From the NCBI RefSeq assembly GCF_004114535.1, contig NZ_LBJC01000033.1, positions 310,001-374,000 on the forward strand: DNA of 64,000 nucleotides, read 5' to 3'. The notes beneath the pieces were generated by a model that made no database searches, was not told the origin of the DNA, and saw only the letters and a list, made by a program, of their open reading frames with translations. Of the stretch, positions 1 to 8,793 are shown one piece after another. The stretch's first letter is position 1. Each line of letters opens with the position of its first letter. The translations under genes and the position numbers were made by a program. This DNA comes from Bradyrhizobium nanningense. Its GTDB lineage: Bacteria > Pseudomonadota > Alphaproteobacteria > Rhizobiales > Xanthobacteraceae.

Positions 1-826
1 AGCCGGCGTCGATCAGGTAGGCCACGATCTGCGCAGCGATCGCATACATGCCGACGGCGGTGAAGAAGAAGGTCGAGAACAGGGCCCAGAAGGCATGGTG
101 ACGCATCGCGCTCACAAGCGTCCAGCCGCTGTCGACGAAATCCGGATCGCTCTTCTTGGTGACGTGTGGCGAGCCGGCCGCGAACATGCGCCAGGGCAGG
201 AGCAGCAGCGGCACCAGCAGCGCGAGCGCAGCGAGGCCATAGACCTGGTAGGTCTCGCGCCAGCCAAGATGATCGATCAGAAGCTGAGAGGCCGGCAGCA
301 GGGCCAGCACGCCGCCGCCCATCGCCGAATAGACCACCGCCATGGCGGTCGGCAGCTTGGGGCCGAACCAGCGGCCGAGCAGGATCGAGTTCGGCACATT
401 GCCGATGAAGGCAACGCCAATGCCGACACAGAGGCCGATCGAAAGCTGGAATTGCCAGAGCGCGTGCGCTTGGCTTGCGATCAGGAAGGCCGAGCCGAGC
501 AGGAACAGTCCGAGCGCGTAGACAACGCGGGGTCCGGAGTGGTCGAACAGCCGTCCGACCAGCGGCGCGGTCAGTCCGCTGATCAGCCAAGTCAGCGAAT
601 AAATCGAGACGACCTGCGCGCGGTCCCAGCCGAAGCTTTCGGAGATCGGCTTGAGGAAGACGGTGAAGCTCTCGCTTAAGCCCCGGCCCAGGACCGCCAG
701 CGTGAAGCACAGCGCGAGCACGACGAGCGCGGTGCGCACAGCGCCTCGCCCAGTGCTGCGAGCGTGTTCCCTCGACGCTTGCTTCGACGTTTCCTTCGAC
801 GTTTCCTTGGGCGTGTTCTGATCCAT
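1..826 (-). CDS. MFS transporter, partial (C-terminus outside window)
   Basis: The reading frame runs from an ATG at 824-826 (minus strand) to the left edge without a stop, so only the N-terminal 275 or so residues are visible. After a hydrophilic, Lys/Ser/Thr-rich head of about 30 residues come six or so hydrophobic helices. The helix 2-3 loop GRLFDHSGPRVVY is the classic major facilitator signature. This places the protein in the inner membrane as a secondary transporter. The alternation of helices and the charged mid-loop after helix 6 fit the 12-helix monocarboxylate/oxalate-type branch, but the substrate cannot be read from the sequence. It is co-directional with tyrS, 57 bases downstream of the tyrS stop. 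Confidence 0.85.
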   Translation of the reverse strand, partial: MDQNTPKETSKETSKQASREHARSTGRGAVRTALVVLALCFTLAVLGRGLSESFTVFLKPISESFGWDRAQVVSIYSLTWLISGLTAPLVGRLFDHSGPRVVYALGLFLLGSAFLIASQAHALWQFQLSIGLCVGIGVAFIGNVPNSILLGRWFGPKLPTAMAVVYSAMGGGVLALLPASQLLIDHLGWRETYQVYGLAALALLVPLLLLPWRMFAAGSPHVTKKSDPDFVDSGWTLVSAMRHHAFWALFSTFFFTAVGMYAIAAQIVAYLIDAG

Positions 827-883
827 TGCCGGTCAGGGAGCGCGCATCTTCGCGCCCTGACAAGCAGCGAAAAGCTCATACGC

Positions 884-2137
884 CTATGCAGGCTTGATCA
901 GGATGTGCTTCTTCTTGCCGAAGGACAGCTTGATCACGCCTTCCGGCGTCAGATTGGCCGCCGAGAGCGCCATCTTCTCGTCGGTGACGGACGCGTCGTT
1001 CACACGCAGGCCGCCGCCCTTGATCTGCCGCCGCGCTTCGCCGTTCGAGGCGACGAGGCCGGCCTTGACGAAGGCGGTGAGCACGCCGAGCCCGGCGTCG
1101 AGCTCGCCGCGCGGAATTTCCACCGTCGGCAGGCTCTCGGCGAGTGCGCCTTCCTCGAAGGTGCGGCGCGCGGTCTCCGCTGCTTCATTTGCTGCGTCGC
1201 GCCCGTGCAGCAGGGCGGTCGCCTCGGTTGCGAGCACCTTCTTGGCTTCGTTGATCTCCGAGCCGCCGAGCGCCTCGAGCTTCGTGATCTCGGCGATCGG
1301 CAGCGTCGTGAACAGCTTCAGGAATTTGCCGACGTCGGCGTCCTCGGTGTTGCGCCAGTACTGCCAGAAATCATAGGGGCTGAACTGGTCGGCATTCAGC
1401 CACACCGCGCCTTGCGCGGTCTTGCCCATCTTGGCGCCCGAGGCCGTGGTTAGAAGCGGCGTCGTTAGCGCGAACAATTGGTGCGTGCCCATGCGGCGGC
1501 CGAGATCGACGCCCATGATGATGTTGCCCCATTGGTCCGAGCCGCCCATCTGCAGTTTGCAGCCGGTGCGCTTGGCGAGCTCGACGAAGTCGTAGGCCTG
1601 GCAGACCATGTAGTTGAACTCGATGAAGCTCATCTCCTGCTCGCGCTCGAGGCGCAACCGCACGGAGTCCATGGTCAGCATGCGGTTGACCGAGAAGTGA
1701 CGGCCGACGTCGCGCAGCATCTCGATCCAGTTCAGCTTGGTCAGCCACTCCGCATTGTCCAGCATGATGGCGTCGCTCTTGCCCTCGCCATAGCGCAGCA
1801 CCTTGGCGAACACGCCGCGGATCGAGGCCTTGTTGTCCTCGATCTCGGCGACGGTGCGCATCGCGCGCGTCTCGTCCTTGCCGGAGGGATCGCCCACCAT
1901 GGTGGTGCCTCCGCCCATCAGCGTGATCGGCTTGTTGCCGGACTCTTGCAGCCAGTGCAGCATCATCATGGTCAGGTAGTTGCCGATGTGCAGCGAGCGG
2001 GCGGTGCAATCGTAGCCGACATAGGCGGTCGCTTCGCCCTTGGCGGCGAGCGCGTCCAGCCCCTCGAAATCGGAGCACTGGTGGATGAAGCCACGTTCCT
2101 GCAGGATATTGAGGAAATCCGATTTAAATGCAGTCAT
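884..2137 (-). CDS. tyrS: Tyrosyl-tRNA synthetase
   Basis: Class I aminoacyl-tRNA synthetase that charges tRNA-Tyr in the cytoplasm. The 417-residue length is normal for the bacterial TyrRS group. The HIGH-type motif is HIGN at residues 50-53 and the KMSKS-type loop is KMGKT at 236-240. The tyrosine and ATP pocket segments GYDCTARSLH and GGSDQWGN are intact. The C-terminal 70 residues form an S4 RNA-binding domain (RRQIKGGGLRVND). The gene is transcribed divergently from anmK, with 163 bases between the start codons that must hold both promoters. No truncation or odd residues were seen. Confidence 0.97.
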   Translation of the reverse strand: MTAFKSDFLNILQERGFIHQCSDFEGLDALAAKGEATAYVGYDCTARSLHIGNYLTMMMLHWLQESGNKPITLMGGGTTMVGDPSGKDETRAMRTVAEIEDNKASIRGVFAKVLRYGEGKSDAIMLDNAEWLTKLNWIEMLRDVGRHFSVNRMLTMDSVRLRLEREQEMSFIEFNYMVCQAYDFVELAKRTGCKLQMGGSDQWGNIIMGVDLGRRMGTHQLFALTTPLLTTASGAKMGKTAQGAVWLNADQFSPYDFWQYWRNTEDADVGKFLKLFTTLPIAEITKLEALGGSEINEAKKVLATEATALLHGRDAANEAAETARRTFEEGALAESLPTVEIPRGELDAGLGVLTAFVKAGLVASNGEARRQIKGGGLRVNDASVTDEKMALSAANLTPEGVIKLSFGKKKHILIKPA

Positions 2138-2300
2138 CTGTCGGCATGCCCAACAATTCTTGGTTTACTGTTTTGGGAGCAATTTAAGGGTCTGGCGTGG
2201 GAACCCGATTGCTGCCCGCCACTTGGCGCTGTGGCATTATAAGATGTGTCCCTCTGGCACAAGATCGGCATGCCGGAACGGGTCTTGAGGACGCTGATCC

Positions 2301-3401
2301 ATGATGTTGACGGCACTCGGTTTGATGAGCGGCACCTCGCTGGACGGGGCGGATGTCGCGCTGATCGAAACCGATGGAAAACAAGTGAAGGCATTCGGGC
2401 CGACCGGCTACCGGGCCTATCATGCTGCGGAGCGCAATCTGCTGCGTCAGGCCCTGAGCGAAGCCGTGCATTTGACCCAACGCGATGCGCGGCCGGGCGT
2501 TCTGGCCGAGGCCGAGCGCGTGGTGACGCGGGCCCATGCGGAGGCGGTGGCCACCTTCCTTGCCCAGAACCGCATGAGGCCGGAGGACATCGACATCGTC
2601 GGATTCCACGGCCAGACGGTGCTGCACCGGCCCGAAAAGCGGCTGACGGTGCAGATCGGCGACGCGCCAGCGCTGGCAAAAGCGATCCATATTCCCGTGA
2701 TGCATGATTTCCGCGCCGCCGATGTCGAGGCGGGCGGGCAGGGCGCGCCCTTCGTACCGGTCTACCACCGCGCGCTGGCGCAGTCGCTGGACCGCGAGGG
2801 GCCGATCGTTGTGGTCAATATCGGCGGCGTCTCCAACATCACCTATGTCGACAGCGACACGCTGATCGCCTGCGACACCGGCCCCGGCAACGCGCTGCTG
2901 GACGATTTCATGTACCGCACCATGAACCAGGCGTTCGATGCGGAAGGAAAGTTCGCAGCGCTCGGGAAGGTCGACGAGGCCTGGATCGCACGCGCGCTGG
3001 AGCTGCCGTTCTTTGCGTTGCCTCCGCCGAAATCGCTCGACCGCAACGACTTCGCTGCGCTCAAGCTCGGCGACGTCGCGCCGGCCGACGGCGCCGCGAC
3101 GCTGACCGCCTTCACCGCGGCGGCGATCGCCCGCGTCATTCCACTGTTGCCGCGGCGGCCGCGGAGCTGGATCGTCTGCGGCGGCGGCGCCCGCAACCTC
3201 ACCATGCTGCGGATGCTGCGGGAGCGCGTGGGCTCGGCGACCGTCGAGGCCGCCGAGACCCTGGGATGGGCTTCCGACGCCATCGAGGCCCAGGCCTTCG
3301 GCTTCCTCGCCGTCCGCGGCCTGAAGGGCCTGCCGTTGTCCTATCCCGCTACCACGGGCGTGCCGATGCCGATGACCGGCGGGGTGATCGCAAGGCCCTG
3401 A
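2301..3401 (+). CDS. anmK: Anhydro-N-acetylmuramic acid kinase
   Basis: Phosphorylates and opens 1,6-anhydro-MurNAc released by lytic transglycosylases, returning it to cell-wall recycling. The N-terminal phosphate-binding loop GLMSGTSLDG is at residues 7-16. The family segments FHGQTVLHRP, NIGGVSNITY, DTGPGNALLDD and CGGGARN follow in order. The 366-residue length is as expected. Two ATG codons are adjacent at 2301 and 2304, and either could be the start. It is divergent from tyrS, a neighbour often found beside anmK in related bacteria. A lytic transglycosylase that could feed this pathway is encoded at the other end of the window (61-62 kb). Confidence 0.96.
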   Translation: MMLTALGLMSGTSLDGADVALIETDGKQVKAFGPTGYRAYHAAERNLLRQALSEAVHLTQRDARPGVLAEAERVVTRAHAEAVATFLAQNRMRPEDIDIVGFHGQTVLHRPEKRLTVQIGDAPALAKAIHIPVMHDFRAADVEAGGQGAPFVPVYHRALAQSLDREGPIVVVNIGGVSNITYVDSDTLIACDTGPGNALLDDFMYRTMNQAFDAEGKFAALGKVDEAWIARALELPFFALPPPKSLDRNDFAALKLGDVAPADGAATLTAFTAAAIARVIPLLPRRPRSWIVCGGGARNLTMLRMLRERVGSATVEAAETLGWASDAIEAQAFGFLAVRGLKGLPLSYPATTGVPMPMTGGVIARP

Positions 3402-3551
3402 ACGAGCGGGCGCACTCGGGCTATTTCTGCAGATGACCGCGCAACGGGCCTAATGGGCTCGGGAAAGAGGAATACTCGCTAGACTTGTAGAAATTTTCAA
3501 TTTAGGATTGAGGAATTTCAAAAGTGCATTATTGGGTGGCGGAGATTTCCC

Positions 3552-4511
3552 ATGGCGGAAGTGAATTCGCCGGCGCAGGGCGCTATTCAGTCCCAAGGCG
3601 TCGTCACGCTCGAAAGCAGCTACACGCGCGGCCAAATCGACGGTGCATTAGCGCTGTCCGAATATGTGCTGAGCACTGGTTTCCAATCTGCGAGCGGAGA
3701 GACAGTGCCGCTCGATGCGGTTGAAGTCATCCAGGGGACCGCCGTCAAGCTCGGGATATTGGCCTCAGGCGATGGAACAGCGTCGCAACCCGGGCGCAGC
3801 ATTTCGGCGGCCGACTGGAACGATTTGGAGCGCGCCTACTACCGGCTCGCGGTTTTTGCGAGTCCGGTGACGGCGGAGACGCTTGATGCGACGCGCGCCA
3901 TCACCTCGATCTCAGACGAATCGGAGACGTGGTGGAATCGCCTGATCGGCAATTCTCCGGCGCTGCGCTTTACGCGGCGGTTTTCCTTCGTAACGATTGT
4001 CATCGCGGTAGCGATCTTGACCGGGGAATGCCTCGTTTATTACTGGGGTCTTGATCCAGACACCACGCGATATGCCTGGGAGCGGAACCTGGCGCAGATA
4101 CTTCTGCCCTGGGGGTACGGCGCCCTCGGCTCCTGCGCCTATCTGCTGCGATCGGCGCATTATTTCATCTATCAGCGTTGCTTCGACTTGCGACGCAAGC
4201 CGGAATACTTCAATCGCGTGCTGTTGGGCGCCATCTCCGGCGGCGCGATCATCCTGTTTGTCGACTATCTCGTCGACAGTGATAGCGGCGATACTCTGCA
4301 TTTGAGCTCGGCGGCGCTCGGTTTCGTTGCAGGCTACAGCACCGACTTCTTGTTCAACACGATCGAGCGCATCGTGGCCGCGATATTCCCAAGGGACAAC
4401 TCCGATCTGAACCCCAAGCAGCAAGTTGGAAGAAAAGCCGCGCTCCCGAAGAATCAGGACCGCGATGGGTCGCCTGACGAAGGGAATAAAAAGCCCGAAG
4501 AGGAAAACTGA
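3552..4511 (+). CDS. Four-helix membrane protein of unknown function, paired with DNase II-like gene
   Basis: I do not recognise a named family. The 319-residue product has a soluble N-terminal half of about 140 residues. It is followed by four predicted membrane helices at roughly 148-168, 183-205, 222-238 and 250-268, then a charged, Lys/Glu/Asp-rich tail of about 45 residues. The helix-4 segment ALGFVAGYSTDFLF resembles a motif seen in several uncharacterised bacterial membrane proteins. The start at 3552 has GGAG eight bases upstream. The approach (3480-3550) is noticeably AT-rich. The downstream DNase II-like reading frame begins within or just after the 3' end, so the two genes are probably co-transcribed. 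Confidence 0.75.
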   Translation: MAEVNSPAQGAIQSQGVVTLESSYTRGQIDGALALSEYVLSTGFQSASGETVPLDAVEVIQGTAVKLGILASGDGTASQPGRSISAADWNDLERAYYRLAVFASPVTAETLDATRAITSISDESETWWNRLIGNSPALRFTRRFSFVTIVIAVAILTGECLVYYWGLDPDTTRYAWERNLAQILLPWGYGALGSCAYLLRSAHYFIYQRCFDLRRKPEYFNRVLLGAISGGAIILFVDYLVDSDSGDTLHLSSAALGFVAGYSTDFLFNTIERIVAAIFPRDNSDLNPKQQVGRKAALPKNQDRDGSPDEGNKKPEEEN

Positions 4512-4602
4512 GCCCATGCCGAGCCCAGACGTCCGAGAAGCAGGAAGGGCTGGAATTCCACTGCAGGGAGGATGGGCGGAGCGACGGCCGGGACGCAGAA
4601 AA

Positions 4603-5892
4603 ATGAGGCCGGCTGAAGCGCGTGCTGCGGGGGCTTGGCGGCCGTTGCGGCTCCGGGTGATCAAGCTTCTACTGGGCCTTGCGCTCACAGTCGCCGGCGG
4701 TTCGGCGTGGTGCGTCGAGGACGTGCCGCGTCCGTTGCTCGAAAAAGGTGGTCAACCAGTTGATTGGTGGTTCACCTTCAAATTCAATGCTCAGAAGTCG
4801 TTCGCTGGTTGTGGTCCCGTCGAGGGACCGCGTGCCTGTATCTTCGGGGGCAAAGTACGGGCAAAGGATCGCTTCGGACAGCAGTTCGCGTTTGCGAGCA
4901 GCAGCGCAAGCAAATTGAGCCAGGGCAAGGGCTGCGTCGGCGCCACGACCACCGATCCGGTCGGCGCCACCTTCGATCAGGTCTACAACGGCAATTTCTT
5001 CTACCTGATCTGGAACGATCAGTTCTACGGCGACCCGATCAAATCGGCCAACTCACCATGGGGCCATTCCAAGGGGTTGCTCGCCTGGAACGATGCAGGC
5101 GAGGGCTTTGTCATGCAGGTCTCGACGCCGTCATGGCCGGGCTCGGGCAGCAACCGGATCGTTCGGAAGGCCGGCAACACTCTTGGATGCATCAGCAGCA
5201 ACAACAATCTGCTGGCCAGCCAGCATTTCTTTGCGCTCAAGCTGACCAAGGACGATTTGGTCGAGGTTCTCAAGGGCCTGAAGGCGGCGGGCGTGGCAAC
5301 CGATCCGACCAAAAAGCAGATCGTTCGAAACGGCGGTCCTGATGATGTTCAGGAACTGGTCGGCGAACTCGGTGAACTTCCGAAGAAGAAAAAGCCGAGC
5401 ACCGCGACGGGAGATTTCTTCACGCGCCGGGATCTGTCGACCAAAGTCATCCTGATTGCCAAGACGGCGAGTCTTACCGCACCTCCATGGGAGGTCGTAT
5501 CGGCCATCCTCAGCGGCACCGCAGAGCGAAGCGCGACGTGGTGGACCAAACCCAAAATTCCTTCCACCAACAAGAATTCGAAGGTGAAGTGCCTGGAGCC
5601 GTTCGAATTGGACAAGAAACCTGGGCCGGTAGCCATCGCGTTGACGGGCGCATGGAAAGACCAGCCGATCAAACTGAATGCGCCGTCCAACCACGCGAAG
5701 ATCGGGGTCTCGAGCGCGGGCGGTCACAGCTACGTTATCTTTGGCGATCTGAATCAGCAGGGAGCATTGAACCCGCCGGGCTGCGATAGCAGCCAGAACG
5801 GTCGCGGCGGCTTGTTTTTTGTGATCGACAACAAGCCGTTGCACGACAGTGTAGCCGATCTGATCGACGGCGATACGGCGCCGATGAAGTGA
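4603..5892 (+). CDS. Secreted DNase II-family (acid DNase-like) protein
   Basis: By similarity to metazoan DNase II this should be a divalent-cation-independent endonuclease acting outside the cytoplasm. Counting from the ATG at 4603 (429 aa), an Arg-rich start and a hydrophobic stretch ending GGSAWC look like a signal peptide. GQPVDWWFTFK near the mature N-terminus matches the conserved DNase II opening. The two catalytic HxK motifs are both present: WGHSKG (H155, K157) and NHAK (H364, K366), the latter followed by YVIFGDLNQQG as in animal enzymes. An insert of about 80 residues with a KKKK run sits between the halves. An in-frame ATG at 4516, four bases after the upstream gene, is an alternative start. 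Family assignment is from my own alignment by eye. Confidence 0.8.
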   Translation: MRPAEARAAGAWRPLRLRVIKLLLGLALTVAGGSAWCVEDVPRPLLEKGGQPVDWWFTFKFNAQKSFAGCGPVEGPRACIFGGKVRAKDRFGQQFAFASSSASKLSQGKGCVGATTTDPVGATFDQVYNGNFFYLIWNDQFYGDPIKSANSPWGHSKGLLAWNDAGEGFVMQVSTPSWPGSGSNRIVRKAGNTLGCISSNNNLLASQHFFALKLTKDDLVEVLKGLKAAGVATDPTKKQIVRNGGPDDVQELVGELGELPKKKKPSTATGDFFTRRDLSTKVILIAKTASLTAPPWEVVSAILSGTAERSATWWTKPKIPSTNKNSKVKCLEPFELDKKPGPVAIALTGAWKDQPIKLNAPSNHAKIGVSSAGGHSYVIFGDLNQQGALNPPGCDSSQNGRGGLFFVIDNKPLHDSVADLIDGDTAPMK

Positions 5893-5925
5893 CGGTCCGG
5901 CCATCAGGGACGCTTGCTGGAATCC

Positions 5926-5970
5926 TTGACATAGATGCAATCGCATGAAAAGTTCATGCAATTGCATCTA
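5926..5970 (+). promoter_or_regulatory. TTGACA box and 18-bp inverted repeat before GST gene
   Basis: A consensus TTGACA lies at 5926-5931 and is followed at once by an inverted repeat. The left arm is 5932-5949 and the right arm 5953-5970, with a 3-base spacer; 17 of 18 positions pair. Each arm itself contains a near-palindrome of the type ATGCAAT.GCAT. The palindrome covers the expected spacer and -10 region, and the GST ATG is 15 bases downstream. This looks like the operator of a dimeric or tetrameric repressor. The regulator is not obvious among the neighbours. Confidence 0.7.
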
Positions 5971-5984
5971 TTGCGAGGAATGCC

Positions 5985-6662
5985 ATGACCGCGTCACTGA
6001 AACTGATCAGCCACAAGCTTTGCCCCTACGTGCAGCGCGCCGTGATCGCGCTGAAGGAGAAGGGCGTGCCGTTCGAGCGGGTCGATATCGATCTCGCCAA
6101 CAAGCCGGACTGGTTCTTGAAGCTGTCGCCGCTCGGCAAGGTGCCGGTGCTGGTGGTGACGACGGAGCAGGGTGAGGTCGTCCTCTTCGAGAGCAATGTG
6201 ATCTGCGAGTACATCGAGGAGACCCAAGGCGGCGCGAGGCTGCACCCGGCGGATGCTTTGAAGCGCGCCGGCCACCGCGCCTGGATGGAGTTCGGCTCGG
6301 CGATCCTCGGCGATCTCTGGGGCCTGGAGACGACGACGGATCCGGCGACGTTCGAGACCAAGCGTCAGGCGCTGGTGTCGAAGTTCGCGCGTGTTGAAGT
6401 CGCGCTTGGCGCAGGCCCGTTCTTCGCCGGCTCGCAGTTCAGTTTGGTCGACGCCGTGTTCGCGCCCGTCTTCCGCTATTTCGACCTGTTCGACGAACTG
6501 ACCGAGCACGGCATCTTCCGCGACGTGCCGAAGGTGCGGGCCTGGCGAGCGGAGCTGGCGAAGCGTCCGAGCGTGCGCACTGCTGTTGGTGAAGACTATC
6601 CGCAATTGCTGCGCGCCTTCCTCGTGCGTCACGACGCGCATCTGCTCAAGCTTGCGGCCTGA
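5985..6662 (+). CDS. Glutathione S-transferase family protein
   Basis: Cytosolic GST of 225 residues. The N-terminal thioredoxin-fold half carries CPYV at residues 13-16, the cysteine-type active site of omega/beta-like or glutaredoxin-like GSTs. It also has the glutathione-binding segments LGKVPVL and the SNxICEYIEE type. The helical C-terminal half contains FSLVDAVFAPVFRY. It probably conjugates, reduces or isomerises small electrophiles using glutathione. The start at 5985 follows GCGAGGA. The gene appears monocistronic and sits directly behind a strong inverted repeat, suggesting induction by its own substrate. The substrate is not predictable. Confidence 0.92.
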   Translation: MTASLKLISHKLCPYVQRAVIALKEKGVPFERVDIDLANKPDWFLKLSPLGKVPVLVVTTEQGEVVLFESNVICEYIEETQGGARLHPADALKRAGHRAWMEFGSAILGDLWGLETTTDPATFETKRQALVSKFARVEVALGAGPFFAGSQFSLVDAVFAPVFRYFDLFDELTEHGIFRDVPKVRAWRAELAKRPSVRTAVGEDYPQLLRAFLVRHDAHLLKLAA

Positions 6663-6683
6663 GCTGAGCATGTTGCTTACCTA

Positions 6684-6773
6684 GCCCGTATGGAGCGCAG
6701 CGCAATCCGGGGCCCTGCGTCTGCGGATGGGCCCTCCCGGATTTCGCTTCGCTCGATCCGGGCGACAAAAAGC
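6684..6773. repeat. Intergenic palindromic repeat (GGAGCGCAGCGCAATCCGGG type)
   Basis: Two imperfect inverted arms, at about 6684-6711 and 6746-6773, both carry variants of an ATCCGGG core flanked by the GCGCAGCGC or CGCTTCGCTC motif. This type of extragenic palindrome is common in Bradyrhizobium. It sits between the GST stop and the convergent hydrolase stop, so it may also form the terminator stem for both genes. Confidence 0.6.
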
Positions 6774-6774
6774 C

Positions 6775-7422
6775 TCAGCGCACGTTCGCCAGACGCATGT
6801 CGAGATACGCCGTGATGGTCTCCATCAGCGGCTCGAGCTTGGCGTCGAAGAAGTGGTTGGCGCCGGGGATGATCTGCTGGTCGATCACGATTCCCTTCTG
6901 GGTCTTCAGCTTCTCGACCAGCGTGTTGACGTCCTTGGGCGGCACCACCGCGTCCTTCTCGCCATGCACGATCAGGCCCGACGACGGGCAGGGCGCAAGG
7001 AACGAGAAGTCGTAGAGATTGGCCGGCGGCGCGATCGAGATGAAGCCCTCGACCTCGGGGCGACGCATCAACAGCTGCATGCCGATCCAGGCGCCGAACG
7101 AGAAGCCGGCGACCCAGCAGGCGCGCGCTTCGGGATTGATGGTCTGCGCCCAGTCCAGCGCTGCGGCGGCATCCGACAATTCGCCGGTGCCGTGGTCGAA
7201 CGAGCCCTGGCTGCGGCCGACGCCGCGGAAGTTGAAACGGAGCACCGAGAAACCGCGATGCGCGAAGGCGTAGTAGCACTGATACACGATCTGATGGTTC
7301 ATCGTGCCGTGAAACTGCGGATGCGGATGCAGGATCATCGCGATCGGCGCGTTCTTCTGCTTGGCCGGGTGATAGCGGCCTTCGAGGCGGCCGGCAGGGC
7401 CGGTGAAAATGACTTCAGGCAT
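6775..7422 (-). CDS. Alpha/beta hydrolase
   Basis: Small cytoplasmic alpha/beta hydrolase of 215 residues when started at the ATG 7420-7422 (MPEVIFTGP). An upstream in-frame extension to 7590 lacks family sequence. The nucleophile elbow is GFSFG within VAGFSFGAWIG. The oxyanion region HPHPQFHGTMNH and the late catalytic histidine in IIPGANHFF complete the triad, with Asp in VPPKDV or a nearby acid. This matches the conserved family close to dienelactone hydrolase/KANL3-like hydrolases that is widespread in alphaproteobacteria. The physiological substrate is unknown. It is convergent with the GST gene across a palindromic repeat. Confidence 0.9.
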   Translation of the reverse strand: MPEVIFTGPAGRLEGRYHPAKQKNAPIAMILHPHPQFHGTMNHQIVYQCYYAFAHRGFSVLRFNFRGVGRSQGSFDHGTGELSDAAAALDWAQTINPEARACWVAGFSFGAWIGMQLLMRRPEVEGFISIAPPANLYDFSFLAPCPSSGLIVHGEKDAVVPPKDVNTLVEKLKTQKGIVIDQQIIPGANHFFDAKLEPLMETITAYLDMRLANVR

Positions 7423-7756
7423 GGATGTCTCTGATTGAGTCCCTTGGAGGTGATCCCTGCGCAATCGTCCGATTGGGGCTCTCACTGCGTGGCCGCCGAC
7501 GAGAGCACGGATGAAAGGTGGAGAGCGCGCCCTCGGATGATGCGCGAGTGGCGCGCGGGTGAACTGACGCGCGCTTCTAACACGAGGCAAGGGTCAAAAA
7601 GCAAGCTTCTTCGACATCTCTCAATCGACTCAAGAGCTTAGCCGGTCATGTCAGCGTTATCTCCGGCCAGCTTCCCATGACCGCGACTGCCGGAATTCAA
7701 CCGGGCCGAGGCAGGAGCCGTCCGCTTCGCCGGAGGCAGCGCTCAACTAATTGGAA
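7423..7756. other. Intergenic region without recognisable gene
   Basis: This stretch of 334 bases lies upstream of the hydrolase start and downstream of the LytTR gene stop. I found no reading frame with a ribosome-binding site and protein-like composition, no tRNA and no strong hairpin. It probably holds the hydrolase promoter. Confidence 0.5.
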
Positions 7757-8749
7757 TCACGACCGTTTATGGATCACCGGTTGATCGGCCCTGGCGATTC
7801 CCGCCGGGGCGGTTCGGCTCCCCAGCGCGGCGACCGCCGGCCGGTAACGCCGGCTGCCGCCGAGCGACTGGCCGTTGTCGAAGGCGAGCTCGAAATCTCC
7901 TGATGGCTTGAGGTCCACGCCGCGCACCCGGTCGAGATTGGCGAGCCTGGTCCGATGAACGCGAACGATGGCAAAGCGCGCCAGCTCGCTTTCCGCCGCC
8001 GCCAGCGTGCCCCGGATCAGGTGCTGGGTGCCGTCGGCGAGGCTGTATTCGATGTAATTGCCGGCGGACGCGACCCACAGGATCTCGCGCGGCAGCACGC
8101 GAATGCGGCTCGTGCCGTCGCGCAGCCAGATCACGTCGGGCGGTGACGGCTGGAGCGGGGCCGGTGGCGCCGGTGGAGCGACTGCGGCGCTCTTCAGCTC
8201 ACGCCGGCTTTCGAGCAACCAGACCGTGCTGGCGATCAGGACAACGGCCACGGCGTCCTTGCGAAATTCGTACAGGACCGTCGCGAGCGAGAAACGGAAG
8301 TCGTAGGCGCCGCCGGCGAGCCAGAGCGCGAGCTTCCGCACCCAGGCCATGCCGGTGATGTGGAGGGCGGAGAAGCCGAGCAGGGTGATCGCCCCGAGGC
8401 CTGCGCGGGCGGCGAGGCCGGATGCCCGGCGCATGCGGCGGACCGCCAGCACCAGTATCGGCAGCAACAGCAGGATGACGGAGATGCTCGACATCTCCCA
8501 GAACAGCCGCCGGCCGATGTCGTAGCTGTCGCCGCGCCAGGCGGCGTCCTGAGCGCCCGAAAACGCATTGACGATTCCGATCGCAAGCGTGACCGCCGCG
8601 ATCGCAGCGAACATCATCCGGTCGCCGCCACTGATCCCAAAAGGCCCGCTATTCGTCCCAGCCGCCGGCGGCTCATCCCCTCGCGTCCGATTCTGATCCC
8701 AAACCGGCTCGACGCGCTCCGTCGGCGAGGCATTTCCTGTGTCAGCCAT
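7757..8749 (-). CDS. Membrane-anchored LytTR-type transcriptional regulator
   Basis: The 330-residue protein has a hydrophilic N-terminus, four hydrophobic helices between about residues 45 and 185, a Pro-rich linker (VAPPAPPAPLQPSPP) and a C-terminal LytTR DNA-binding domain from about 210 to 310. The LytTR core includes LPREILWVASAGNYIEY, FAIVRVHRTRLANLDRV and SRRYRPAV. There is no receiver domain, so the signal is probably sensed in the membrane. The gene is divergent from an acyltransferase gene with only 44 bases between the start codons. Control of that gene and of itself is therefore the simplest reading. Confidence 0.9.
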   Translation of the reverse strand: MADTGNASPTERVEPVWDQNRTRGDEPPAAGTNSGPFGISGGDRMMFAAIAAVTLAIGIVNAFSGAQDAAWRGDSYDIGRRLFWEMSSISVILLLLPILVLAVRRMRRASGLAARAGLGAITLLGFSALHITGMAWVRKLALWLAGGAYDFRFSLATVLYEFRKDAVAVVLIASTVWLLESRRELKSAAVAPPAPPAPLQPSPPDVIWLRDGTSRIRVLPREILWVASAGNYIEYSLADGTQHLIRGTLAAAESELARFAIVRVHRTRLANLDRVRGVDLKPSGDFELAFDNGQSLGGSRRYRPAVAALGSRTAPAGIARADQPVIHKRS

Positions 8750-8793
8750 GGCCCGAAAACCGCGCTTGTCGTCCCCTCAAGGAACAGAAAACC

